Assembly: GCA_036971715.1 (NCBI GenBank)
Contig: JAVHJL010000008.1
Span: 744,001 to 808,000, forward strand
Source of the DNA: Arthrobotrys musiformis
Lineage: Eukaryota > Ascomycota > Orbiliomycetes > Orbiliales > Orbiliaceae
Reading direction: 5' to 3'
Length of the DNA stretch: 64,000 bases
Under the pieces are notes generated by a model, which did no database searches, was not told the origin of the DNA, and worked only from the letters and a program-made list of their open reading frames with translations. This document shows positions 21,614 to 31,900 of the stretch, piece after piece; within the stretch, counting starts at the first letter, position 1, and the number at the start of each line of letters is the position of its first letter. The position numbers and the translations under genes are program-made.

Positions 21614-22403
21614 CTACTGAGCCTCCTGCTTCTGGCCCTCCAATGCTCTAGCGGCCTCTTCCTTTCTCTTCTTGATCCTCTCCTCCTCGCCCTTAACCAT
21701 ATCCATCCACAGATCCTGTCCCTCGTACTGCTCATGATGTACCTTCTTCTCAATCATCTTCTGACCGGTGGGATCAGCCGGATCAGGAACCATGATAATA
21801 TCCCGTCTCTTCCCACTCCTAGCATCCGAAATCTCAAAAGCAGCGGAGGCGAGTAGCACCAACAAAGTCAGACCCTGGGCGTAAACACGAGCCTGGACTA
21901 ATTTCTGCGCCCGGGTGAGATATCTATCACGGTACACCAGCGCCAAACTTCCGGCCATGGAAGCGACCCAGGATGCACCCACGATCTTATATCTGTTCTC
22001 GCGACCCCAGTCCATGAATTTCTCCTGCTGGGTCATGCGGGCTCGGTTTTCGGCTAGGATTGCTGCCGTGCGGTCTTGGTAGGTGATGTTGGCTTTGAGA
22101 CGGTTGATTTCGAATTGTCGGCTGGTGTTTTCGGCGGCAACGATCAGAGCGAAGGTGGCACTGGAGGAGACGAAGAAGGCCTTCAGTGGGAGAGTGAGGT
22201 TACGGAAGAAAGGGTAACGGTGGTTGAGGAGGTAGGCGGAGGCGAGGCCGATTCCCAGGCCGTAGGCACCACCCTTGAGACCGCCCTTGACGGTGGCAGC
22301 GTAATGTGCTATGCATCTCCGTTAGCATGAGTGTCTACTGCAATATGTGCGCAGTGGGGGATTGAAGCGTACCATCTTCCTCTTCTTTTGTTAAAATCTT
22401 CAT
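21614..22403 (-). CDS. RCF2: Respiratory supercomplex factor 2 (HIG1 domain)
   Basis: Two minus-strand exons (22403-22373 and 22308-21614) join to 241 residues beginning MKILTKEEEDAH. Rcf2 is a mitochondrial inner-membrane protein that associates with cytochrome c oxidase and helps form complex III-IV supercomplexes. The N-terminal half contains two glycine/alanine-rich hydrophobic helices (about 18-35 and 47-65), as in yeast Rcf2. The HIG1 domain lies at about residues 110-180, with WGRENRYKIVGASWVASMAG followed by the HIG1-type motif QKLVQARVYAQ (Q-x5-R-x3-Q) and a second hydrophobic helix. The C-terminal tail is highly charged. Length and order match the fungal family (about 220-250 residues). 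The first exon is only 31 nt, fixed by frame and by splice signals. Confidence 0.9.
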
Positions 22404-23335
22404 TGTGGGGTATTTTTATATGGAGACACGCGAGCGAGGTCCGGTTGAATGAATAAGAGCTTAAGAGAAGCAATTTGATAGAATATGATATGGAGATGAT
22501 ACTGGAATCTCACGCGGACCAAGCCAGAAAGAACTTAGTATTTATACTGCTCGGTGACCCTTGGCACATTGACGTTATTGTATTAATAGCAATAGCCTCG
22601 ACTCCCAATTTTTTTTCGAGGTCGAATTCTCTGCAGCCGGAAATGTCCGACAAAGCACCGAAGAATTATGTAACATCCTGTCGGAAGAGCCTTGCGTCAG
22701 ACCACACTCGCCCAAACCTTCCCGCAAAGGGTCTAGTCGCTCCCAACCCGGCCGGCCCGGACGCTGATTTGCCAGCGGGGGTTTTCTAGAACACTGCCGT
22801 TTTGGGGCCCCGCAAGCCCTGATCGGGTGAGCCGGAGGAAGCGCTGGCTGCAGCATGACATCGACCGCTTGCATTTTCCGTGGAGATGCGACCGTGCGGG
22901 TCGTCTAGAATGGTCTTGATTACTAACACTCCGCACGAGCTCGAGATGTCATATTTTCTATGCGCTGGACGGGCGGAAATCTAAATCCGCTTAATGTATT
23001 ATGTGAACGAGATATTTAATACGTAACATGCAACACTAGAGGCCGACTCCGTCACGAAGGTTTGTGTCCAGGGTCGGCTATATGCGAGTCTGCTATACCC
23101 CTTTGGACCCTATTGGGAGAAGACGTCGGCCGCGTCCTATAACTTCAACCTCATTCCCAAATATCCTCTGTTACTCGGTGTCGACTTTCGGCTTCGGGTG
23201 AAGGAGACCTTAGTCAGCGGAAAGAGCGCTAATTTTGATATGCGACATGGATATAACTCCTCGATTAATATGTAGATACTCGTATTATAAGATCCATGCT
23301 ACAGCTACACCAAGCATGTATAAGTGCTTATTCAA
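22404..23335. other. Intergenic region between Rcf2 and eIF2D genes
   Basis: Upstream flank of the Rcf2 gene and downstream flank of the eIF2D gene. No gene, RNA or repeat is seen. Confidence 0.4.
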
Positions 23336-25482
23336 TCACTTCTTCTTCTTCAGCTTATTATCAACGACCATATCCCCCTTCCTGATCCCCGCCTTCACAA
23401 GCAACTTGTCAACCTCCCCACTCTTATCCCCCTGCACCATAACCTCAACCATCCCCTCCGCTGCCTTACCACCACCCTCAATAGGTCCCTTGGTAACACT
23501 GCTAGCAGCCACACTCTTCAATTCATCCATAAACTTCCCCACATCGACACCGAACACTTCCAACCCCTTTATCCTTGTCACCACCTTCTTCCCCTGCCTG
23601 CTTTCAAGGGTGATTGTAATCTTAGGCGGCTGTCCAGACTTCGGTTTCGATTCCTCGCCCGAGGGGGAGACGATGGCGTAATACTGCTGATGAAGCTTCA
23701 AAAACCTCTCGGCGAGTAAATCCCTCGTCGCGCTTCCGGATTTCAACAACTTTGCATCTTTTGCGTCGTCCAGTAGGAGATTTGATAGTAAAGGATTAAG
23801 CGTTACCATGCGTGCGTTTGTGGATGATACCAGCGTCTCCGATGGATCTGAGGGGGTGGGGGAGATAAAGTATTTGTAGAGGGTGTCTCTGACTTGCCAG
23901 GATGTATAGAATGCTTTGGTGGATACATCAGTGACTTCGTAGATGGTGTTTAACTTTGCGGGTGGTTTGTATAGTTCCACGACTTTGATCGCTGTCGAAG
24001 ATCCCGAGGGGCCCGAGGAGGAAGAAGGCCCCGCGGCGGATTCATCGACTGGTTTCTTCTTGGGTTTCGGGGTGATTATCGGGTAAGGTGTGAAATTGGC
24101 GATTCGAGGAGAGTCCCAGTTGACAGCGTAGACGAGTACATCCCCTCCTCGCTCCTTAATCTTCAAAAGGTCGTCTTTATCCATTTGTTTCAGCATTTTT
24201 TGGATCTTCTTCCAGCTGGTCTTTTGGATCGAGTAGTTTGGATTTTGCAGGTTCGGGAGTTTGGGGGTTATGAGATTTGCCAGGACGTAGGATGATGTGA
24301 GGGGGAAGTTGAGGGAGTGGTGGGCATTCGATGCTCGCTCCGGGGAAGCCAGAACAGAGTGGAGCGAATAGACCAATGCATCGCGGAAGGCACTGTCGAT
24401 TTCTGCATACGCCTTCTTATCAGTAAAGAGATCCATCAAACCCCGAGAGAGGATAAGGAATACGTACCACCCGTCGTCATGTCCGGGAACGCAGGCTCAT
24501 CGTCGCTCTCCTCCTTTTCCACCCGCTTCCCAGCAGACTTCGAACTCTCCCCAACGGCCTCCTCCTCAATCTTCAATCCTTCTAACGAGACACCCCCATC
24601 CTGCCTCCCCTCACCCTCCACAACATCAACATCAACAGCAGCAGTAGCAGCAGCAACCTCCAAACTCTCAGGAGGAGCCACCCCACCCCCACCAAGCCCC
24701 CAAAGCTCATCCCCAAACCAATGCAAAATCCTCACCGCCTTCCCCTTCCCCCCTCTCCCACCACCACTCTCAATATCAGCCTCAGCAACCCCAACAGCAA
24801 GCACCACATTCTCCCTCTTATAATCCGCCACCCCCACCATCTCTCCAGCCTTAACCCCACCGGCCCCACCAGCCCTCCTAACCCCCAAAACACCAGGCAT
24901 CATCAAATCAGCGCCCCCGTAGACTTTCTCCATCACAGCATCATGCGTGTACACCACCGGCAAAACCTCGTATCTCACCGCTTCCCAGCAGGTATACACG
25001 CTCGGGAACCATCCCTCATCACTCTTAACCCACAACGGCCTCGTCTTCCCGTCCGTGAGAACGCTGGAGTCAGCGTGCACACCCGAGTAAATTATTCCGT
25101 TTACGGGTGTTAATTGCGGTCCCAGAGTCGTGGTAAACTTCGCGGCGACGGTGGATTCGGGGAGGAGGGTGTTTCTAAGCGCGGTGATTGCCGGGTCGAT
25201 GGTTGGGGTCGTACTCGAAGAAGCGGCAGTAGGTTCTTCGGGGGTGGGTCCTGCGTCGGTTGTGCTTGGGGGAGGAGCAGCGACAGGGGTCGAGGGGAGT
25301 GGGATGTTGAAGTCGGTGATTATGCCCGTCACCAGCTTTCGGCGGTCCGAAGACCGGATTGGAGCCGCCGGTTTTACCTGCGGTTTTTTATAAGTTAGCA
25401 AACATTACCCATAAGCACTTGTTTATAGACGACGAAAAGGAAAGAGGGGTGGTAGACATACTGTTGGTTTCTTTTTGAACAT
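23336..25482 (-). CDS. TMA64: Translation factor eIF2D (ligatin/Tma64 family)
   Basis: Minus-strand exons 25482-25462, 25377-24468 and 24402-23336 join to 665 residues. The start MFKKKPTVKPAAPIRSSDRR matches the conserved eIF2D N-terminus. eIF2D acts on 40S ribosomes in the cytoplasm, promoting tRNA delivery independently of GTP and release of deacylated tRNA and mRNA after termination. Domains in order: an N-terminal module (1-90) with a Pro/Thr-rich insertion, a PUA-type domain at about 95-185 (TPVNGIIYSGVHADSS), an acidic low-complexity linker (230-310), a winged-helix/SWIB-like region (310-430; SIQKTSWKKIQKMLKQMDK), and a C-terminal SUI1/eIF1-like domain (about 560-655; ITITLESRQGKKVVTRIKGL). 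The 65-bp second intron (24403-24467) was placed by branch, acceptor and phase; it yields DMTTGEIDSAF. The gene ends with a lysine run. Confidence 0.92.
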
Positions 25483-26171
25483 CGTTGAAGTCGAAGTTGT
25501 AGTTCAAGTCGAAGTCGAAGTTATATGGAGCCTGAATGCAACACCAAGAGATATCGTATCGGCCTACACCAGGACGTTTCTACACGATATCGATATCTGC
25601 AGCTAAAATGCCAAAAAGATGCGGCTTTATAAACCCCCTCCCAGATCCCCCAAAAAAGAAAAAAAATTAAAAAGAAAAAAAAGAGGGAAATCAGACGTGA
25701 CTCAACCCGATGAAATCAGAATGAATCGGTGCCGTCACTCATTACTAACAAAGATGGGACACCAAGAACGCGGTGGGGCGAACCGAAGCGAGAGACCGTG
25801 GGGAAACGAGAATTGCCAGAAGGAACATATATTTCCTATTCTGGGAATGGCGACTTCCACGCTAACGCTGTATTTCCTGTTTGAGTAATATAACTATAAT
25901 TATATTGTGCTAGTCTAGCTTAGCTTAGGCTCGACATAGACTCAACATAGACTCGACATAGACTCGATATTATATAAAACACAGATAACTCCCACTGCAC
26001 AGTCTCTTCCTGTATGAAGCCAAGTCAACAGCCATGGCTCTCGCCTTCCATGATTCATCCTGTCGTAAAACGGTGCAATATGACTTCAATGCGATCGGTG
26101 CATACAGTCGTTACATTAGATATCGATCACGATAATATTTTGTCAGGATATCCTAGTCGAATCGAAGACGA
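25483..26171. promoter_or_regulatory. Upstream region of the eIF2D gene
   Basis: Directly before the eIF2D start (25485-25525) is an imperfect GTCGAAGTT repeat, probably in the 5' UTR. An A-rich tract (25654-25690) and a degenerate repeat of the CGACATAGACTC type (25930-25970, three to four copies) follow. No gene is seen. Confidence 0.4.
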
Positions 26172-26331
26172 CTATACATCCCTCGGCCCTCCTTCCCCAG
26201 TGCCTCTACAAACCCTTAGGATATCATACCCGTCAATCAGCTTGCCCAAAACCCCATAAATAGCGATCTCATTGCACAGCCGCCTCTCTATAGAACCATA
26301 TACATAATTAAAAATCAAACTGAGAAGTAAC

Positions 26332-26886
26332 TCACAATCGATACCCATGTCGAGCGTGATCAGCATGAGCCTGAAGTCTTGTCCTATACTCCGTCCAAAA
26401 CCTACACGGATACCGAGCACACCTATAAACCCGTCCCACCGGTGTATCAAACTCCACCGTATACCGAGGATAATTCCTGCAAGCGGTGTGCAACTGAATA
26501 TGCCGTCGCAATTCTGCTGGCGAGTAGTGGCTTAAATTTCGATCACAGGGGGGCTTTCCGCAGACCATTGCTTGTAGAAGTTTAGAGTAGGAGACCCGGT
26601 AGGAGGTGTAGACACTATTAGCTATTAGACCGTGGATTGGCTCTGGGCAACCGGGGAAAGTATGGTGGATATTGTATTCAAGCTCAACGGGGACGGTTGC
26701 TAGGTAGCCGCCGAGAGTTGGTAACGTATACCGGGCTCGGGGAGGGCGGGGGAACTGAGCAACGCAAAAAATACAACGTATTCTCGAATTCTCTCGGCGA
26801 TATCTTTTGCCCACAGATGTCCGCCGAGCATCGAATCTATGAGCATAGCAACCGTCTATGAGCATGACAACGGTTGCTATGCTCAT
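26332..26886 (-). CDS. Degenerate zinc-finger-like protein, dispersed family
   Basis: The minus-strand frame from an ATG at 26886 encodes 184 residues. It contains CIFCVAQFP near residue 38, then CGKPPCDRNLSHY ending RRHIQLH (Cys-x4-Cys-x14-His-x3-His), and near the C-terminus YRCARYPCRFWTEYRTRLQA followed by a His cluster. These are C2H2-like zinc-finger patterns with irregular spacing. Upstream on the same strand, WSRKPDT is encoded at about 26984-27004 in another frame, matching the 11.3-kb fragment, so the original gene probably extended to 27.04 kb and is now interrupted by the inverted repeat at 26831-26894, which also supplies the present ATG. It may therefore be a broken copy rather than a working gene. 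Confidence 0.4.
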   Translation of the reverse strand: MSIATVVMLIDGCYAHRFDARRTSVGKRYRRENSRIRCIFCVAQFPRPPRARYTLPTLGGYLATVPVELEYNIHHTFPGCPEPIHGLIANSVYTSYRVSYSKLLQAMVCGKPPCDRNLSHYSPAELRRHIQLHTACRNYPRYTVEFDTPVGRVYRCARYPCRFWTEYRTRLQAHADHARHGYRL

Positions 26887-26894
26887 ATATTCGA
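26831..26894. repeat. 64-bp inverted repeat (hairpin)
   Basis: Two 25-nt arms, 26831-26855 and 26870-26894, are reverse complements with a single mismatch, separated by a 14-nt loop. The loop itself repeats CTATGAGCAT from the left arm. It lies inside the zinc-finger-like locus and separates the two halves that are adjacent in the 11.3-kb copy. Confidence 0.9.
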
Positions 26895-26980
26895 CAGGGA
26901 CTTTGTTCTACTGCACGTCTAAGTGCTACCTCGAAGCCGAGTCTTGTGTCTAAACGGCGACGTGTGGAACCCGTGTGTGC

Positions 26981-27002
26981 TGTGTCTGGTTTACGAGACC
27001 AG
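26981..27002. repeat. 22-nt dispersed repeat, second copy at 11445-11466
   Basis: This 22-mer is identical to 11445-11466 in the same orientation. On the minus strand it encodes WSRKPDT at both places. It marks homology between the two loci. Confidence 0.85.
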
Positions 27003-27782
27003 CGACGTGTAGTATCACGGTTAGTTACTATGCACACGAGTGCTCAGAGCCATGATGCAGTAGGCCCATGATGCAGTAGTATCACGATGGATTATTTTTA
27101 CGATGGAGGCAATGATGAATCGAAAGAAGAAATGTGTATTCCATTGATGTACTATAGTATAGGTAGCTAAGTGTATACAAGAGATATCTATCTACAATAT
27201 AAGAGTAAAGGTTGTGAAGGGATGTTGCTGTGTGCCAACCAAGGGAAGGGTTGAATGAGACCAGTCTCTTGGAGGCGTCAGCTGTTTGATATATGCAGTG
27301 GAGGAAAAGTGATGTCACTGGTAACCAAGAAGCCAGCAACGGTTGTTTTCGACCATGTATTAGTTATCTCACCTGCAATTTTGTTGGTCGCCCCTCGGTA
27401 CCTAAATATGTTAGTAGTCAACCGGGCGGAGCCCAGGCTTGCCGAGCCTAACAGTGAAAGCGTAGTAGAGATTAGCAGTATATGCAACGGCCCCCGTCGA
27501 GACCGTTGACCCCCCAAGGTAGTAAGGAAAATATTTTTTTTATCAACAAAAAATCAAAGTAAACAAATCAACAAATAAAGCAAAACTTTTTTTTGGGGGT
27601 TTTTTATTTTAAAATTTTTTTGTGATTGTTTTTTAACAGTTTCCACGTACCTTGAGTCTGCCTGCATCGGGCCCCACCGGGGTTTTTTGTCGACTTTGGT
27701 GAATTTGCGTGATGTTGAGCCCGGTGACCGACCCGTGCATTGTTGACATGAATACATTCCCACGATGTGATCTGCGACAGAA

Positions 27783-28631
27783 TTACTTCTGAAGCATCTC
27801 CATGGTCATGTATGCCATGAAAGGCACGACAACCTTAGCAAGTGGAACGAAGGGTTTGAAAGCCTTGATCGCACGCTCGACAAATGTTGGCGGCCTCTTT
27901 GCCAAAGCAGAGAGGTTGTCGAGCGCCATGGCAACCTTGGCCTCATTCTCCTTCTCCTTCCTTGCCTGCTCCGCCTTCTTGGCCTCCAAGGCCCGCTTCA
28001 TCGCCGCAATCTCCTGCTGGAGCTGCCAGGCCTCAGAGTTCCGGTTGAACCAGTTCTGGCCAGCCGGAATACCCCGAGACTTGCTCTCAGGAGCGAAGGC
28101 CCCCTTGGTGACTTTGTCACCCGACTTCACTTTCACCAGATGCATCGGGGTCAAATTGACCCAGAAGCTTGCTGGCTTCATGGTGAACCGGGTTCGTTTC
28201 ACCGGGGCAAATTGCGTGATGGCCATGTGATTCCACATAGCCTCGCGGGCGGCCTCTTGCTGCATCTTCCTATTGGCACGCTCCTGCTCCTCGCGGAGGA
28301 GATCAGCCTTCTGGTTTGGCACGCGAACGGCCTTTATTTCCATCGCAGATGGAACGGCAGCCAAACCAGAGGCGACAGGGAGGCCCGTGCCAATGGGAGT
28401 TCGGGGGGCGGGAAGGGGACGGGAAACGAACGCAGCAACCAGGGTGGGGCAGGGATGGGTTGCTGGTCGGGGGAGTCCACGCGAAGCGGCGTAGAGGGTG
28501 GGGCAGGGGTGGGCAAGGGCGGGGTTGGCAGCAGAGACAGGGGCGGGAGCAAAAACTGGGGTGGGGACAACAGGAGCAACAGGGGCGGGAGCAGCTGCCT
28601 GTGGGGCAGGGAACGCAAATGTGAATTCCAT
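27783..28631 (-). CDS. Ala/Pro-rich orphan protein, 282 aa
   Basis: Single-exon minus-strand frame with an ATG at 28631 in good context (AGCAATGG). Residues 1-95 are almost only Ala, Pro, Val and Leu, with an internal duplication of HPCPTL (two copies, about 26 residues apart). Residues 100-150 are basic and Gln/Glu-rich, predicted helical. The segment near 155-185 (FWVNLTPMHLVKVKSGDKV) is the most globular. Residues 195-245 form a Lys/Glu/Ala coiled coil, and the end (LAKVVVPFMAYMTMEMLQK) is a hydrophobic C-terminal helix that could act as a tail anchor. No family is recognised. GC content is clearly higher than in the flanks, with AT-rich sequence on one side and simple repeats on the other. 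It might be a recent or transferred gene. Confidence 0.55.
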   Translation of the reverse strand: MEFTFAFPAPQAAAPAPVAPVVPTPVFAPAPVSAANPALAHPCPTLYAASRGLPRPATHPCPTLVAAFVSRPLPAPRTPIGTGLPVASGLAAVPSAMEIKAVRVPNQKADLLREEQERANRKMQQEAAREAMWNHMAITQFAPVKRTRFTMKPASFWVNLTPMHLVKVKSGDKVTKGAFAPESKSRGIPAGQNWFNRNSEAWQLQQEIAAMKRALEAKKAEQARKEKENEAKVAMALDNLSALAKRPPTFVERAIKAFKPFVPLAKVVVPFMAYMTMEMLQK

Positions 28632-28900
28632 TGCTAACTTACGATGGTGATTACGATGGTGATGATGGTGAAGAAGTGGTGAAGAAGATGGAGAAGAAGA
28701 AGAAGAAGAAGAAGAAGAAGATAAGATGATGAAGATGATGAAGATGATGATGGTGGTGATTGAAGGGAGGTATCACGAAGGTTTCTCTTAAGATAAATCC
28801 TAAGAGAGAAGCTTGGATGTGATGAAGAAGGAAGAAGGAAAGAAGAAAGAGAAGAAAGGAAGAGAGTGGGGGTCCCTTAAATAGTCGGAAGTTCTGCTCG
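28632..28900 (-). promoter_or_regulatory. TC-rich leader and TATA-like element of the orphan gene
   Basis: On the minus strand, CGACTATTTAAGG (28875-28887) is a TATA-like box about 245 bp before the orphan start codon. Between them lies a (TTC)n and (ATC)n leader, on the plus strand (GAA)n at about 28686-28721 and GATGAT repeats at 28722-28760. The same 13-bp element followed by a TC-rich leader recurs at 35035-35047. Confidence 0.5.
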
Positions 28901-28901
28901 G

Positions 28902-28982
28902 CGAGGGAAACTTTCACGACAAGCTTGTCGAGGGAAACTTTCATGACAAACTTGTCGAGGGAAAATATCTACGACACACTTG
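28902..28982. repeat. Three 27-nt tandem repeats
   Basis: Units 28902-28928, 28929-28955 and 28956-28982 each begin CGAGGGAAA. The first two differ at two positions and contain GACAA(G/A)CTTGT; the third is more diverged. They sit just upstream of the TATA-like element of the orphan gene and may be regulatory. Confidence 0.8.
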
Positions 28983-28989
28983 ATCTCTC

Positions 28990-31900
28990 GCTCGGCGGAA
29001 CGAAATTTCCTATTTAGGCTCGGCCGTCCATAGACGCCTCATCATTAGCCACGAGACTGGCCCTACCAAAGCCTCTGAGGGGGTCTACCGCCTCCATGTC
29101 CCTCAAGGAGGCCTCGAGGAGCACCCTCGAGACCACCGTCACCAAGCAATAGAAGTATCGAAGCACCTAGGTAGACCCTCAGCCTGCTTCCTGCTACTCC
29201 TCTCTTCTACATGACAAGCCATTACGCATTTAACCGTTACATTCATAATTGTTATATTTCACGGGCAGCCATGGTTCTACGGTCGAAATCATATTCGAAT
29301 GTTCTGAGCGAAGTATCACGAACGACTCTATGTCACACCCTCTCAATACTCCCAATTCACCATTCCCTATGCTACAAACCCCTTTACAGCTACATACCCA
29401 TCATCGAAAGTCTCTTGGTATCCTTCTGTGGCTCCCGAAACGTCGTCAATCTACAATAGGATTGCCATTGATCAATTGACCGCCAATTACTTAGATCAAA
29501 ATATGTGTTGAGATATCTTCTCTCCTACTTCTCGATTCCCAAGTCAGAGCTCTAAAGCTTCATATGCTAACTACCTTCTATAATTCTAGCTATAGTTCTA
29601 TAATCCACCGTCCTCCTGCATCAAGCGCTTCCGAATCCCGTCGTTATATCCTCCGATATCGAAATCTCGAAACCGACAAGCGATACAAATATATTGCAAC
29701 AGAATATTGTGTTGAGATCGGCTCCACTCCCTTCCTCTCACCACCGCCCTATACCGAACACCCGTCGAGTCCCATAGGCTAATCCTCCGGAGGATCACAA
29801 TAACCGCTCCGATACATTACTCCCGACGGTTATACCCCCGAGTATCGCTGTATTCCCTCGAAGTGGACCCCCACGCCGACCCGGCACATATGTGTTGTTG
29901 GATTTTTTGTGTTGTTGGACGTCGCTTATTTCTGGATTTGGATACTGCCCGATTAGGCGGTCGATAGATCTAGCGCTAGCCACGGGCCGACCCACTCCTC
30001 GAGATCGACCAGATCGTAGGGGCAAGCATAGCGTGCGGACAGGCTTTACGCGGGGAAGGTGGGGGGGGGATGTCTCGAGGGCTCCATGTGCCCTTTGGAC
30101 TCGCTACATGCCATGCTTCACCTGTGGTACCATTCGATCTACATACTCATACTTGATATCTATAGATATAGTAGCCTCGAGACTAGGCGCTCCTGAGGCA
30201 GGTTAGATTTAGATGGATCTTATTATTGATATAATTCTATTATTTTTAGTGTATTTGGATAGCTATATTAATTACATAGATTTGCCTTGCCTTCGAAATA
30301 CTATCAATCTTATAAGCCTACCAAGTTCGATTACCATAAAGCTCCAATAGTCCAATCTACAAGAGCATCATACCGTGCTCAAACCCGAGCAGGTGTAGAC
30401 CGCGTTTGCAACCCAAGACTAGCTGGAACCATAGTATCACGAAATTCTATAGCGTACAATACGGCACGCCTGCGCAGTCTTGAAAATTCACCTACAGAGA
30501 CCCATAAATGATGTAATCCCAGGCGGATAACTAAAGGGATACATCGTCTCGGCGTATAATCTATCACGCCTGCCATTTTTCATAGTGCTCAAAAGCTCAC
30601 CAGCGTGGAATGTATCACGACCGCCGAGCATAGGCTGTGGAATATTTGTGGGGGGTCTAGTGGCTGCGCCGGCGGTGAAGTGTAGTATATATCCCGCCGA
30701 GCATTGGATTCGGAAAAATTCTATGGCGTATCTCATATCACGCCCACTAGTACTGCAGCGTATAATGAGGACTTGCTTGATTGTTTCCTATCCTGGTAGC
30801 CAGCTCGATGCATACAGAGCATCGCAACTATCATTATTCTACCTTGACACGGACAGTACAGACCACGGCACCACAGATATCGACTCCACCCGGATCCTCC
30901 CCGCCGGTTCTTTAGGCCTTTCCAAACCCGAGAATGGTTGAATAAGTAGAAACTTCGATCAACCCCTAGGCCCTTTTCTCTAGGACTTGACACATGGATT
31001 TAAGCTAACAATTTGATTCGCTAGGTGTGTATCATGTAGCCTCGGATTCTCTAGTTGGAACACAGCGAATCAAGCGGCTTTATCAGCCTCATTTCCAAAT
31101 CCATCGTCATCATGCTAAGGCCTAAGGTCGAGGTGATCGGTCGCTATTCCATTCTCTTATTCTTACGCGTATACGATCGTGCTCCGCTAGCCTTGAACCT
31201 TCAGTGCAGTCCTGTACTCGATGATACCCACCAGCCGTTGCAAAACTAGGCTTTTTGAGGGAAGATATTGATGTCGAGACAGTGGATCGAGTCTCAACTC
31301 TGTCTGTTCGACCTTGCTCCGCTCTTTAGCTACTACCCTGTCCGCTTTGGCGACAGCAAGGATAGAGGGCTGTTTCTCGTAGCCCATTCAAGACGGTGGG
31401 TGTTATTTGGATTAGGCATTGGCTACCACATTCAAGAGTTTCACGATTGACCCTATCCATGTGACGAGACCGTGAGACCATGAGAAGGAAACCCGAAAGC
31501 AGTTAAACCCAAATGACCATCGGACCCGAAGACAAGGGAGTCAATCGATTCTTCTGGTGGAATTTTGGTGAAAGTAATTCTGCCAATGCACTGCCACCCT
31601 GTAATCTAGGCCCCAGATTATCGTGTGCAGGTCATTCACTCTGCAACAGGAAGCCATCCAGGGACTCCAGATAGCCGTAGACAGCACGATTATCTCGAGA
31701 GAAATAAAATTTAGTTATTATTTATTATTCTAATATTTTATTTTTTAATTATAATAATTGATTTTTTTTTTTTTTTAAAATATTTTTTTACTCTTTTATT
31801 CTCTTATATATAATTAATTAAATTGTATAATAATCCTCGGGGAAAATACCCATACAGAGGTCATACTGTGGAAGCTAGAAATTACAAACCATACTCGACA

